Both the position numbers and the translations under genes were made by a program. The notes under the pieces were generated by a model. That model saw only the letters and a list, made by a program, of their open reading frames with translations, did not search any database and had not been told where the DNA came from. Of a stretch of 64,000 nucleotides of DNA, positions 49,082 to 58,621 are shown one piece after another. Numbering within the stretch: the stretch's first letter is position 1; every line of letters starts with the position of its first letter. This stretch comes from JTS-AC122 sp050246015. Its GTDB lineage: Bacteria; Planctomycetota; Phycisphaerae; Phycisphaerales; UBA1924. The stretch covers positions 62,001 to 126,000 of the forward strand of contig JBFWWU010000002.1 in assembly GCA_050246015.1 (NCBI GenBank), written 5' to 3'.

Positions 49082-50125
49082 TCACCGGTCCTTGGGGGGT
49101 TCATTGGCGGGCTTGGCCGGCGGCTTGGACCCTTCGGAATGCTCCGCGCCGGGGGCGGCCTTGATGGGCGGCGCATCGACCAGCCTGGCCGACTTGATCA
49201 TCGGCGGATCGATCGGCCGCTGCGTGCGCGAGTCGGTAGGCGACGTCCCGAGCGTCATGAGCACCTCTTCGCCTTTCACCGCCTTGCCGAACGTCGTGTA
49301 CTTGCCGTCAAGGAAACTCGTGCCCTTCTTGTTGAGACAGAGGAAGACCTGCGATCCGTTTGAGTTGGGATCGGGCGTGCGCGCCATCGAGATGACGCCC
49401 AGGTCGTGGGGCAGTTCGCTCTGCTCAAGATCGATATTGAACCCCGGGCCACCCTGCCCGGCGTTCTGAGGATTGCTCGCGCCCGGGTCGCCCACCTGAA
49501 GAATGTCCACCGTGGCGTCGCCGTTGAGATCCGCGATCCGGTGGAAGATGACCTCGGTGTAATAGCCCCCTTCGACGAGGCCTCGGAAACTCCACACCGT
49601 GTTGGGCGCCTGATCCGGGCGCATGGCCAGCTCCACCTCGCCCTTGCTCGTATCGAGCACGACGTGCTTGTCGACGTACGCGCGGATACCCGAGTAGATC
49701 TTGCGCCCGCGGGTCTCCCACATCGGGTTCCCCGCGCCGTCAACGCGCGACGCGTAGGTCGGGCTCACCAGCGGCTGGAGCACCACGGGCGCGCCGATCG
49801 GCTTGTCGCCGACGACGAGCTGCAGGTACAGCAGCCGTGGCGAACTGGTCGTCCAGAGCGCCGGAAACTTCTCGGCGAGGTTCACCGCGCCCGCGGCCGC
49901 TTCCGCCTTCTCGACCAGCGCATGGGTCACGGGTTCGGTGAGTTGAAGCGTGACGGCGCCCTCCGCGTCGGCGGGCTTGGCGATGGTCATGGGAATCGCT
50001 CGGCCGATGCCGTAGTAGAGCCGGTCGGGCGAGACCTGCGAGCGGGCGGTGCTGGCGGCGAGGAGGCAAAACCCGGCGGCGACGAAACCCATCACGCGCC
50101 CCTGCATGCGTCGAGAGATGTTCAT
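49082..50125 (-). CDS. Exported cyclophilin-type peptidyl-prolyl isomerase
   Basis: 347 residues. A signal peptide (MGFVAAGFCLLAASTARS) and an N-terminal domain of about 120 residues (DRLYYGIGRAIPMTIAKPAD) precede the cyclophilin fold: VVLDTSKGEVELAM, APNTVWSFRGLVEGGYYTEVIFHRI, GVISMARTPDPNSNGSQVFL, DGKYTTFGKAVKGEEVL. FHR and SQVF supply the catalytic Arg and Gln. An unusual DLNGDATVD insert follows FHRIA. The C-terminus is a Pro/Lys-rich tail. GGAGA lies nine bases before the ATG. Likely periplasmic folding helper. Confidence 0.9.
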   Translation of the reverse strand: MNISRRMQGRVMGFVAAGFCLLAASTARSQVSPDRLYYGIGRAIPMTIAKPADAEGAVTLQLTEPVTHALVEKAEAAAGAVNLAEKFPALWTTSSPRLLYLQLVVGDKPIGAPVVLQPLVSPTYASRVDGAGNPMWETRGRKIYSGIRAYVDKHVVLDTSKGEVELAMRPDQAPNTVWSFRGLVEGGYYTEVIFHRIADLNGDATVDILQVGDPGASNPQNAGQGGPGFNIDLEQSELPHDLGVISMARTPDPNSNGSQVFLCLNKKGTSFLDGKYTTFGKAVKGEEVLMTLGTSPTDSRTQRPIDPPMIKSARLVDAPPIKAAPGAEHSEGSKPPAKPANEPPKDR

Positions 50126-50216
50126 ATTCGAGATTCTCCAGAATGCGTCGGCCGCGCCGCCACGGGACGGCCAGCCGGTCGATAACAGTCTACGCAGCGA
50201 GAGGGCTCGCGGCGTG

Positions 50217-51440
50217 CTAGGTCGTCGTGGTCGCTCGGCGAGCGGACGGCGTTTCGACGGCGAGCGCGGGCGCCGGGATGACCTTGTTGATCGGCCGCTC
50301 GTCGTCGGCCGCGCGCACGTCCTTGTCGAACCAGTCGAAGTACTTCCGGCAGCCCGCCTCGCCGCTGCGCACCAGCGTCTCGATCTCGTCGCGGGTCAGG
50401 TCAAACTTCGTGAACGAAATCGTGCCGGCGTCGAGGAACACGGTGCGGTGCCAGTCGTGCGTCTTGAGGTGGCTCTTGAGCGCGATCGCCCGCATGAACT
50501 GGATCAGCGAGAGGCAGTATCCCAGCACGCTGGTGATCGGCTTGCGCGGCGACTGTTCGCGGCCCATGTATTCGGCCACTTCGTCGGCGGTATCAACCCG
50601 GAACCCGAGCGTCTGCTTGTTGTACACGTGACCTTCGTCGTACACGGTCGCGAAGTGCAGGTCGTTCTTCGGATCGGCCGTCACTCGGTCGATGGAGTCC
50701 GCTTCATCGATGAACCGCTTGTCGTCGAAGAGGTCGATGGGGTAGTTCCAGGTGACGCCCCCGTCGACGAGGACGCGCGCGCTACTGCGGCGTTGCCAGG
50801 CGCCCTGCGTCGCGGCGCCGGCGAGTTCGGAGATGGCCTCGCGCACGCTCGAAAAGAAGAACGGGATGCTCATGGAGGCCCGGACGGCGCGCCAGATCGG
50901 CATGGGCTCGGACTCCCGGCCTTCGCCGGCGAGCAGTTCGTTGCGCTGCCGCTCTTCGTTCGCGTCGTACTGTCGCACCACGCCCTGCGTGATGTCGCTG
51001 GCGACGACGTAGAGTTTGCGGAACTTCCCGGGCTGGGTGGACCGCGTGTTCTCGGGCGACTCGGCCATGGCTTCGAGCTCGATAAACGTCAGGTCGGGGC
51101 TGAGACCCTTCTGGATGAATCGTTCGCGAAGCCACTGGCTGAACGCGTCGCCGCGGTACCAGCCGAACGAACTGATCGACCTGGCGAGGCTGACAAAGAA
51201 GCCGCCGGGCGCGTCCATGAATGACTCGAAACTCGTGCGCCCGACAACGTCCTCGATTTCATCGGCGCTGTAGCCGATGGCGAGCAGGCAGGCGGTGATC
51301 GCGCCCGCCGAAGCGCCGGCGACGCGTTCGATGTCCTGGAGCACGCCGCGCTTCTGGAGTTCCCGAAGTGCCCCGGCGTAGGCGATGCCGAGCACGCCCC
51401 CGCCCTCAAACACCAGGTTGCGGAACTGCGAACGAGCCAT
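50217..51440 (-). CDS. Patatin-like phospholipase
   Basis: 407 residues. NLVFEGGGVLGIAYAGAL is the oxyanion loop, GASAG with S44 the nucleophile, and VDGGVTWNYPIDLF carries the catalytic Asp in DGG, so the Ser-Asp dyad is complete. The region in between (DITQGVVRQYD, VRASMSIPFFFSSV) is also typical. There is no signal peptide, so it acts in the cytoplasm or on the membrane surface. ATG 51440 is favoured by AAAGGA upstream; an ATG at 51461 is possible. Confidence 0.92.
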   Translation of the reverse strand: MARSQFRNLVFEGGGVLGIAYAGALRELQKRGVLQDIERVAGASAGAITACLLAIGYSADEIEDVVGRTSFESFMDAPGGFFVSLARSISSFGWYRGDAFSQWLRERFIQKGLSPDLTFIELEAMAESPENTRSTQPGKFRKLYVVASDITQGVVRQYDANEERQRNELLAGEGRESEPMPIWRAVRASMSIPFFFSSVREAISELAGAATQGAWQRRSSARVLVDGGVTWNYPIDLFDDKRFIDEADSIDRVTADPKNDLHFATVYDEGHVYNKQTLGFRVDTADEVAEYMGREQSPRKPITSVLGYCLSLIQFMRAIALKSHLKTHDWHRTVFLDAGTISFTKFDLTRDEIETLVRSGEAGCRKYFDWFDKDVRAADDERPINKVIPAPALAVETPSARRATTTT

Positions 51441-51624
51441 GTGCGGGTGGTCCTTTCCCATGACATCAATCTAGCAGGTTGGCGGCGGTGCGGTTGGGTT
51501 TACGGAGGTAGGGTATAGGTCGGGGGAAGCGAAAGGGAGCAGAAGACCCGCCCCACATTTGGACTGGCCCACTCACCTTGTTGATCACGACGGTTGCCAT
51601 CACGCGTTCCCCCTACACTCCGCC

Positions 51625-52191
51625 GTGCCCTCCCCCCCCCCTGCCTCACCCCTCACGCCTCCGCTGTCTCAGCATCGCATCGGCCACGGGTATGACCTTC
51701 ATCGGCTTCGGCCGCGCTCCGAGCCGGACACCAAGCCGCTGATCGTCGGGGGCGTGACGCCCGAGTTTCCGTCGGGCATCACGCCGCTGGGGCTCGTGGC
51801 TCACTCCGACGGGGATGTGTTGTATCACGCGGTGGTCGATGCACTCATGGGCGCGCTGGGCATGCCCGACATCGGGCAGATGTTCCCCGATAACGCGGCG
51901 GAGAACGCCTCGCGCGACTCGGCGGACTTCATGCGTGAAGCGGCTCGGCGCGTGCGCAACGCGGGGTACGCGGTGGTGAATCTGGATGGCACGGTGATTC
52001 TTGAGCGGCCGCGGGTAGGTCCGCACAAGGACGCCATGCGTCTCAACATCGCGCGGCTGCTCGGTTGCGACGTTTCAAACGTGAACGTGAAGGGAAAGAG
52101 CCACGAGAAGGTGGACGCGGTGGGCGAAGGACGGGCGATCGAGTGCCACGTCGTGGTGTTGCTGGAGAAGGCGATGCCGAAACGGTCATAA
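51625..52191 (+). CDS. ispF: 2-C-methyl-D-erythritol 2,4-cyclodiphosphate synthase
   Basis: Non-mevalonate isoprenoid pathway enzyme. RIGHGYDLHRL has the metal-binding Asp and His, VAHSDGDVLYHAVVDALMGALGMPDIGQMFPD is the family core with the third ligand, and VNVKGKSHEKVDAVGEGRAIECH is the C-terminal substrate region. The start is uncertain: no ATG precedes RIGHGYD in frame. GTG 51625 gives a short Pro-rich leader; a TTG at 51559 gives a longer one. Real translation may begin only a few codons before RIGHGYD. Confidence 0.9.
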   Translation: MPSPPPASPLTPPLSQHRIGHGYDLHRLRPRSEPDTKPLIVGGVTPEFPSGITPLGLVAHSDGDVLYHAVVDALMGALGMPDIGQMFPDNAAENASRDSADFMREAARRVRNAGYAVVNLDGTVILERPRVGPHKDAMRLNIARLLGCDVSNVNVKGKSHEKVDAVGEGRAIECHVVVLLEKAMPKRS

Positions 52192-52318
52192 CCCGACGAG
52201 GTACCGCAGATGGCATCGGTGACGCAGCGATGTCGGCCGCCGCGAGACCGCCCGCCCGGGCAGCCCCGACCGATCGTCCCCCCTTGCGTCCCGTGTTCGG
52301 GATCTGTATACTCCGGAC

Positions 52319-53173
52319 ATGGCTCAACGGCGACACCACTATGAGCGGGCGTTCGAGGAGTATCTTCGGTCGCGCCGGATTCCGTATGTGTCGGTGGATG
52401 AGGCCCGAAAGGCGCTGCTCCCGGCGCGCCCCGCCGGAATTCCCCGGGGGAGGGGCGGGGGGGGCGGGGGGGGCGGGGTGGGCGGGGGGCAGTCCGCGGA
52501 CGACCTCTCGGCCGGGCTTACTCCGGACGCGGCGTCGGGTGCTCCGTCACTCAAATCTTTCGACTTCGTGATCTACGGGCAGGACGGTAACCTGCTGATC
52601 GACATCAAGGGACGTCGCGTATCGGCACGGGGCCGCATGGACGAATCCGGACGCGGCGGGGCGCGGGTCTCGGGTCAGGGGCGATCGCGGCTGGAATGCT
52701 GGGTGACGGAGGACGACATCCGGTCGCTCTCGCACTGGCAGGGGCTGTTTGGCGACGGATTTCAGGCGGCGTTCGTCTTCGTTTATTGGTGTCTGGAGCA
52801 GCCCCCGGACGCGCTGTTTCAGGAAATCTTTGAGTACCGCGGGCGCTGGTACGCCTTGCGGGCCGTGACGATCGAGGCCTACCAACAGGCGATGAAGCCG
52901 CGAAGCCAGCGCTGGCGCACCGTGGATCTGCCGACCGCGGCCTTTGAGCGCGTCAGCCAGCCGTTCGCTCCGCCGATGCTGGCGAGTGCCGGCGGTGCTC
53001 CCCCCGGCCGGCCCCGCGTGCAACAGGCGGCGATGCACTTGGGGAGCGGCTGGCGGTTCGGCGGTGAAGTGGACGCCGGCACGCCGGGCCGGTCGATCTG
53101 CGCGCTGGACGATCCGTCACTGACCGCCGACCCGGGACCGCAACTTCCGGCCCTGCACCCCTACAGTTCCTGA
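52319..53173 (+). CDS. HYExAFE-family protein
   Basis: 284 residues. It opens with RRHHYERAFEEYLRSR and continues YVSVDEARKALL, the hallmark of a planctomycete family named after HYExAFE. After a poly-Gly linker (about residues 40-57) comes SFDFVIYGQDGNLLIDIKGRRV, in which D...DxK resembles a PD-(D/E)xK nuclease core. Then follow ECWVTEDDIRSLSHWQGLFG and FQAAFVFVYWC. The Pro-rich C-terminus looks disordered. The nuclease link is inference from motif shape. Its function in the cell is not known to me. Confidence 0.8.
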   Translation: MAQRRHHYERAFEEYLRSRRIPYVSVDEARKALLPARPAGIPRGRGGGGGGGGVGGGQSADDLSAGLTPDAASGAPSLKSFDFVIYGQDGNLLIDIKGRRVSARGRMDESGRGGARVSGQGRSRLECWVTEDDIRSLSHWQGLFGDGFQAAFVFVYWCLEQPPDALFQEIFEYRGRWYALRAVTIEAYQQAMKPRSQRWRTVDLPTAAFERVSQPFAPPMLASAGGAPPGRPRVQQAAMHLGSGWRFGGEVDAGTPGRSICALDDPSLTADPGPQLPALHPYSS

Positions 53174-53283
53174 AGATGAGGGGAACCCGTCGGCCTTGGA
53201 GGTGCAATAGAATCTTGGGTACGCGAACACGGGTTGGGCAGGCCGGGGCGTTGAAAGTATCCGGGGGGAAGGAGTTGCCAGGA

Positions 53284-53538
53284 ATGAAACGCCGAAACTC
53301 TCTCGCTGCGGCTGTGGCGGCACTCGCCGCCCTCGTCATCGTGCCCCTTGCGTCGTCGACCGCCGTTGCGCAGCCGAACGACCGGAATCAGGGCGACCCC
53401 AACGAACTCAACGCGCCGCAGCCCAGCGCCCCGAACAAGGCGCAAAGCACGATCACCGGCACGCTGGTGGCGATGGCGCTGGCCGGGCTGGTGGTCGGGG
53501 TGAACTGCATCCCCAGCAAGCGCGGGCACCAGGACTGA
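53284..53538 (+). CDS. Small exported membrane protein (84 residues)
   Basis: Signal peptide SLAAAVAALAALVIVPLASS, a short polar Asn/Pro/Gln-rich middle (QPNDRNQGDPNELNAPQPSA) and one C-terminal membrane segment (GTLVAMALAGLVVGVNCIP) with a Lys/Arg tail. AAGGAG is placed nine bases before the ATG. It is the first of three small genes in a row on the plus strand. No family recognised. Confidence 0.65.
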   Translation: MKRRNSLAAAVAALAALVIVPLASSTAVAQPNDRNQGDPNELNAPQPSAPNKAQSTITGTLVAMALAGLVVGVNCIPSKRGHQD

Positions 53539-53601
53539 CGCGCGTTTGGCGTGTGTCGGCGTTCCCCTTTGCCCTTGAGATCACTTTCTCCGAGGATCCC
53601 C

Positions 53602-53898
53602 ATGCGACTATCGCGAGCCAGGCTCGTCGCCGTCAACGTGATGCTGCTTAGCGCACTGCTGGTCTTGGTGCTCATACCGGCGACCGGGGCCGCGCCAGCC
53701 CAGCCGGATCGCGCCCGCGGCGACTACACGATGGTCTCGGGCCGGTTCCAGGGCGGCAATACGCACGCCCTGTACCTCATCGACGGCGCGAACCAGGAAC
53801 TCGTCGCGCTTCGCTGGGATATCGCGCGCAACGGGCTGGTGCCGATCGGCTATCGCAACCTCGCCGCCGACGCCAAGTCGGTGCGCGGCGGGCGCTAG
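53602..53898 (+). CDS. Small exported protein with GDYT domain, copy 1 (98 residues)
   Basis: Membrane anchor or signal (VMLLSALLVLVLIPATGAAP) followed by RGDYTMVSGRFQGGNTHALYL...DGANQELVALRWDIARNG. The second half is clearly related to the next gene: GDYT, a strand ending L-x-(L/V)-(I/L)-D-G-x-N, then the (E)SL / ELVAL region and a positively charged turn. Probably a single anchored beta-sheet domain facing outward. GAGGA lies five bases upstream. Confidence 0.7.
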   Translation: MRLSRARLVAVNVMLLSALLVLVLIPATGAAPAQPDRARGDYTMVSGRFQGGNTHALYLIDGANQELVALRWDIARNGLVPIGYRNLAADAKSVRGGR

Positions 53899-53974
53899 CG
53901 CGCCACCGGCCCCTGTCACGGTCCCCTCACCTCCATCGACCGCTGGTCCACAGAACTAGAACTCGGTGCATTCC

Positions 53975-54325
53975 ATGAACGACATCACTTCACCCGATCC
54001 CGCCGCCCGCGAATCCCGTCTGCCGCTCGTGGCATGTGCGATTGTTCTCCTGGTGCTGGTCGCCGTGCGCCTTGGCGCGGTGATGACGCCGGCGCACGCC
54101 AGCGAGGCTGCGGGGGGGGCGGGGGCCGATGTCGTCAGCCGGGTCGGCGACTACACGATCCTGACGCTGGGCGCGGACAACGACGACGTGCTCGTGGTTC
54201 TCGACGGTCGCAACGAGTCGCTGTCGGCGTACCGCATCAAGAACAAGAACTCGCTTGACCTGGTGGAATCGATCGAACTCAAAGCGATCTTCGCCGAGGG
54301 CCGGCGGATCGGGTCGGGAAAGTAA
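53975..54325 (+). CDS. Small exported protein with GDYT domain, copy 2 (116 residues)
   Basis: Short cytoplasmic N-terminus, one membrane segment (LPLVACAIVLLVLVAVRLGA), then VGDYTILTLGADNDDVLVVLDGRNESLSAYRIKNKNSL in order. Paralogous to the preceding gene by the GDYT...LDGxNxxLxAxR pattern. I prefer ATG 53975 to a GTG at 53966. The trio at 53284-54325 has gaps of 63 and 76 bases and could be one transcript. Function unknown. Confidence 0.7.
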   Translation: MNDITSPDPAARESRLPLVACAIVLLVLVAVRLGAVMTPAHASEAAGGAGADVVSRVGDYTILTLGADNDDVLVVLDGRNESLSAYRIKNKNSLDLVESIELKAIFAEGRRIGSGK

Positions 54326-54424
54326 TCGCCGCCGACGGCCGCCGCCCGTGCCGTGCTCGCGCGGCGCCCCCCTGACCACACCCACGTCCGGTCGCGCGGC
54401 AGATAGCCGATCATACTGTTCACC

Positions 54425-57400
54425 GTGCCGCCCGCGCCTGATCCGCCTCTCACGACCGACCGGCTTCCGATCGCTGCGCGGGCGGACGAGATCGTCGCCT
54501 CGCTGATGACGCATCAGGTCGTCGTCGTGTGTGGCGAGACCGGATCGGGCAAGACGACGCAGCTTCCTCAGATTCTGCTCGCGCACCTCGATCGACTCTC
54601 CCCCGGCGCCGCCAAGGCCGGGCCGGGCATGATCGGGCACACCCAGCCCCGTCGGCTGGCGGCCCGCTCGGTCGCCGCCCGGCTCGCCGAGGAACTCGGC
54701 GAGCCGCTCGGCCAGCGCGTGGGGGTCAAGGTCCGCTTCAGCGACCAGACCACCGCGCGCACTCGCATCAAGGTCATGACCGACGGGGTGCTGCTCGCCG
54801 AACTGGGCTCCGACCCGGACCTGCGGGCGTACCGGGCCATCATCATCGACGAAGCGCACGAGCGATCGCTGAACATCGATTTTCTGCTGGGCTACGTGCG
54901 GTCGCTGCTGCCGCGGCGGCCGGGGCTTCGCGTCGTCATCACCTCGGCGACGATCGAGCCCCGGCGCTTCAGCGCGTACTTCGCGGGGCCGGACCCCCGG
55001 CAGCCGGGAGGCGCGTCCGTCGCGGCGCCGATCATCGAGGTGTCCGGCAGAACCTACCCGATCGACGTGCGCTACCGCGGCCAGAGCGCCGCCGAGGAAG
55101 ACCCGGCGCGCATCGACTACGAACTCGTCGCCGACGCGGCCCTGGAGTTGATCTCGCCCCGCACCGGCGGCCCGGGGGACATCCTCGTGTTCCTCCCGGG
55201 CGAACGAGAGATCAGGCTCGCCCGCGACGCGATCACGCGGCGCGGGCTCGACACGCTCGTGCTTCCCCTCTTCTCCCGGCTCACGGATCAGGAGCAGGAC
55301 GCGATCTTCCACCCCGCGCCGCGCGGCCAGCGACGGATCATCCTGGCGACCAACGTGGCCGAGACGTCGCTCACCGTCCCCGGCATTCGACACGTCGTCG
55401 ATACGGGGCTGGCGCGTCTGAGCCGCTACGACGCGACGCGCAAGATCCAGCGATTGCCGATCGAACCGGTTTCCCAGGCGTCGGCGAATCAGCGCTCGGG
55501 GCGCTGCGGCCGCCTCGGGCCCGGCATCTGCATCCGCCTGTACGACGAGCCGTCCCTTCGCGCCCGCCCCGCGTTCACCGAGCCCGAGATCCGTCGCACG
55601 AGCCTCGCGAACGTGATTCTTCACATGAAGTCGCTGGGGGATCGGCTGCCGCCGATCGAACAGTTCGAGTTCCTTGACCCGCCCGACGCCGCGTCGATCC
55701 GCGACGGGTACGAGACGCTCTTTGAACTTGGCGCGATCGCCGTTCCCGCGAACGCGGATGCGGATCCCGCCCGTGCCGACTGGACGCGAGCGTCGCTGAC
55801 TCCGATCGGGCGGCGCCTGTCGCGCCTGCCGGTGGATCCGCGCATCGGCCGCATGCTCATCGCGTCGCAGAACGAAGGGACCAGCGAAGAGACCCTGGCC
55901 CTGGCGTCGGTCCTGTCGATCCAGGATCCGCGCGAGCGGCCCGCCGGCAAGCACGAAGACGCGGATCGTTCACAGGCGGTGTTCCGACACCCCGACAGCG
56001 ATTTTCTCACCCTGCTGAACATCTGGGATCAGTACTCGCACGCCTCGGACTCGCTCTCCCGCGGCGCGCTGGATGCCTGGTGCCGGGAGCGGTTCCTGTC
56101 GCCCGCGCGGATGCGCGAATGGGCCCAGACCGTCCGGCAACTCCGCTCGATCACGTCCGCTTCACGGCCCGATGACCCCTTCGCAAACGAGTCCGACCCC
56201 GAGTTCACCGACGAACCCGATGCTGCACCCACCGGCGAGGCGGCGACGGCCTCCCGCTCCGCGACACGCGCCCGCGAGGACGCGATTCATCGCACCCTCC
56301 TGACCGGGCTGATTTCGAACGTGGCGTGCCGCGAGGGCGCGGCCGGGACGTTTGAATATCGCGGGGTGCGCAGCACCGGTGTTCACCTGTTCCCGGGTTC
56401 GGTTCTCTTCCGCAAGAGCCCGAAGTGGATCATGGCCGCGGAACTCGTTCACACGACGCGGCTCTTTGCGCGCACCATCGCTCGCATCGACCCGGAGTGG
56501 ATCGAGGAACTCGCCGGGCACATGTTCCGCGTGCAGCGGAGCGACCGGCGGCTTGACCCGGCCACCGGGCGTGCCCGCGCCTTTGAGCGAGTCACCATGA
56601 GCGGCATCGTGGTCGTGCCGCGACGCGAGGTTGATATCGCGCCGACAGAGCCCGCGGCCGCCCGCGAGATCTTCCTGCGCGAGGCGCTCGCGGCGGCACG
56701 ATGGGAACTCGACGCGCCCTTCATGCGGCACAACCGGGAACTCCTCGGGCGCGCTACGCACGTTGAGGCCCGGCTGCGCCGACCCGGGGCGCGGGCCGGC
56801 GTAGACGCCATCACTCAGTGGTTCGAATCGCGCCTGCCGCGGGAGATCGGCACGCCCGAGCAGTTCCTTCAGTGGCGCTCCGAATGCTCCATCGACGACG
56901 CGGCCCTCTCCCTGACGATTCACGACGTGATCCGGCCCGAGTTCTCGCCCGCGCTCGATCAGTCGCTCTACCCGGACTTCTTCACGCTCCAGGGTCAGGA
57001 TCGAACGATTGACTGCGGCGTCGAGTACGCGCTGGCGCCCGGCAAAGACGAAGACGGCATCACGTTCCGCGTGCCGCTGCACGCGCTGCTTGAGATCACG
57101 GCCGACCGGCTCGCATGGCTCGTACCGGGGTTCGCGCCGTCGCTGACGCTGGGACTGCTCAAGACCCTCCCCAAGCCCGTGCGGGCCCGTATCGAGTACC
57201 ATGATGACCTCGCCGGTATCGCCGACGCCTGCGCCGCGGTCCTCACGTTCGGCGCGGGCACGCCCGAACGCGCGATCGCTGAGGCCCTCGGGGTGCTGTT
57301 TGAACAACGAATCGCGGCCGAAGACTTCCAGCGGCGGGCGCTGCCCCCCCATCTGCGGGCGCGTGTCCGGGTCGTCGATGAGGCCGGCGCATCGCTGGGG

Positions 57401-58549
57401 GTTGATCGCGATCTTGAATCGCTCCGTCGACGGTTCGAACCCCGCATTCAAAAGCAGCGCGCCGCCCGCCATCCCGACCTGGCGGACCAGCACGGCCTCA
57501 CCGACTGGACGTTCGGCTCGCTGCCGGGGCCCGACGCTCGGACGCACGACGCGCCGGCGGATGGGCCGTCGCCGGGGTACCCCGCGCTTGTTGACGCGGG
57601 CGACTCCGTGTCGCTCGTTCGCGTGCCGTCGGAGTCCGAGGCAGCGGCGCTCATACCCCTGGGTATGCGCCGGCTCTTTGCGCTGCGGTGCCGCGAGGAA
57701 CTGTCCTACGCGATCGACGCGACGCCGGCGTGGCGCGACCTGTGCACGGACTACTCAGCGCTGGGTTCGGCGGCTGAACTGCGCGACGCCGTCGCCTTGA
57801 TCGTGGCCGGGCGGGCATTCCTGGACGCCCAGCCGGTCCCGCGGTCGCGCGACGAGTTTGAATCGCGTCTCGCCGCGGGCTCGGCCCGGCTTCACGTGCT
57901 GGCGCGCGACGTGGCCGACGTGCTCGCACCGGTGTTCGAGCATCGGCACCTGGTGGCCCAGCGGCTCTCTGGCGGGACCCCGCGACTGTGGGCCCAGAGC
58001 GTCGCCGACATCCGCGAGCAGGCCGCGTATCTGATGCCGCGCCGCTTCTTGTTCGTGCTTCCATGGGAACGACTGCGCCGCTATCCGCGCTACGCGCTTT
58101 CCATGCGAGAACGCCTCTTCTCGCTGCGCGACGAGGGGATGAGCGCGAGCCAGAAGGCGCTGGCGATCTTCCACCCGCACTGGAAGCGCTTCACCGCGTA
58201 CGTCGCGTCGCGCATGAACGAGCGCCCGCCCGGCGTCGAGTCCGGTCCGGCAGCCACGCCGCCCCCCAGCCCTGCCGGCCCCCCGCCGACGAACAAGGCC
58301 CCCCTGCCCCGGGCACGGCGCGCCGCCCCGACCGTCAACATCGACGCCGGGGAGTGGGCCATCCAGCCCGGCCGCCTGCCCAGCGCGATGGAAACGTACA
58401 GGTGGGCGCTGGAAGAACTCCGCCTGTCCATCTTCACGCCCGATCTCGCCAAGGGCCAGGCGGTCACGGTGCAGGCGATCGAGTCGCTCTGGTCCGCCGC
58501 AGCCGGCGACACACACCCCGCGGCGTCCCCTAAGCCCAAACGGAAGTAA
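54425..58549 (+). CDS. hrpA: ATP-dependent RNA helicase HrpA
   Basis: 1374 residues, normal for bacterial HrpA. Helicase motifs: GETGSGKTTQ (residues ~37-46), HTQPRRLAARSVA, DEAH at 142-145, TSATI, and QASANQRSGRCGR in motif VI. The helicase-associated domains and the long C-terminal HrpA region (DUF3418-like: ERVTMSGIVVVPRREVDIAP, DYPALVD-type end) follow. A Pro-rich linker near residues 1270-1300 precedes the last segment, ALEELRLSIFTPDL. It starts with GTG. It acts on structured RNA and ribosome-associated mRNA; its start is 99 bases after the small-gene trio. Confidence 0.96.
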   Translation: MPPAPDPPLTTDRLPIAARADEIVASLMTHQVVVVCGETGSGKTTQLPQILLAHLDRLSPGAAKAGPGMIGHTQPRRLAARSVAARLAEELGEPLGQRVGVKVRFSDQTTARTRIKVMTDGVLLAELGSDPDLRAYRAIIIDEAHERSLNIDFLLGYVRSLLPRRPGLRVVITSATIEPRRFSAYFAGPDPRQPGGASVAAPIIEVSGRTYPIDVRYRGQSAAEEDPARIDYELVADAALELISPRTGGPGDILVFLPGEREIRLARDAITRRGLDTLVLPLFSRLTDQEQDAIFHPAPRGQRRIILATNVAETSLTVPGIRHVVDTGLARLSRYDATRKIQRLPIEPVSQASANQRSGRCGRLGPGICIRLYDEPSLRARPAFTEPEIRRTSLANVILHMKSLGDRLPPIEQFEFLDPPDAASIRDGYETLFELGAIAVPANADADPARADWTRASLTPIGRRLSRLPVDPRIGRMLIASQNEGTSEETLALASVLSIQDPRERPAGKHEDADRSQAVFRHPDSDFLTLLNIWDQYSHASDSLSRGALDAWCRERFLSPARMREWAQTVRQLRSITSASRPDDPFANESDPEFTDEPDAAPTGEAATASRSATRAREDAIHRTLLTGLISNVACREGAAGTFEYRGVRSTGVHLFPGSVLFRKSPKWIMAAELVHTTRLFARTIARIDPEWIEELAGHMFRVQRSDRRLDPATGRARAFERVTMSGIVVVPRREVDIAPTEPAAAREIFLREALAAARWELDAPFMRHNRELLGRATHVEARLRRPGARAGVDAITQWFESRLPREIGTPEQFLQWRSECSIDDAALSLTIHDVIRPEFSPALDQSLYPDFFTLQGQDRTIDCGVEYALAPGKDEDGITFRVPLHALLEITADRLAWLVPGFAPSLTLGLLKTLPKPVRARIEYHDDLAGIADACAAVLTFGAGTPERAIAEALGVLFEQRIAAEDFQRRALPPHLRARVRVVDEAGASLGVDRDLESLRRRFEPRIQKQRAARHPDLADQHGLTDWTFGSLPGPDARTHDAPADGPSPGYPALVDAGDSVSLVRVPSESEAAALIPLGMRRLFALRCREELSYAIDATPAWRDLCTDYSALGSAAELRDAVALIVAGRAFLDAQPVPRSRDEFESRLAAGSARLHVLARDVADVLAPVFEHRHLVAQRLSGGTPRLWAQSVADIREQAAYLMPRRFLFVLPWERLRRYPRYALSMRERLFSLRDEGMSASQKALAIFHPHWKRFTAYVASRMNERPPGVESGPAATPPPSPAGPPPTNKAPLPRARRAAPTVNIDAGEWAIQPGRLPSAMETYRWALEELRLSIFTPDLAKGQAVTVQAIESLWSAAAGDTHPAASPKPKRK

Positions 58550-58621
58550 CCCGCCTGACCGCGAATTCTTCTTCGCCGATCGTTGTGCGACCAAGCCCCG
58601 GTTTGCCGATATGCCCCTGCG

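Noticed and set aside
53990..55954. 654-codon open frame on the minus strand opposite hrpA and the small genes
   Set aside because: Arg/Asp/Gly-rich sequence without motifs, fully opposite the clear helicase motifs of hrpA. A product of high GC content.
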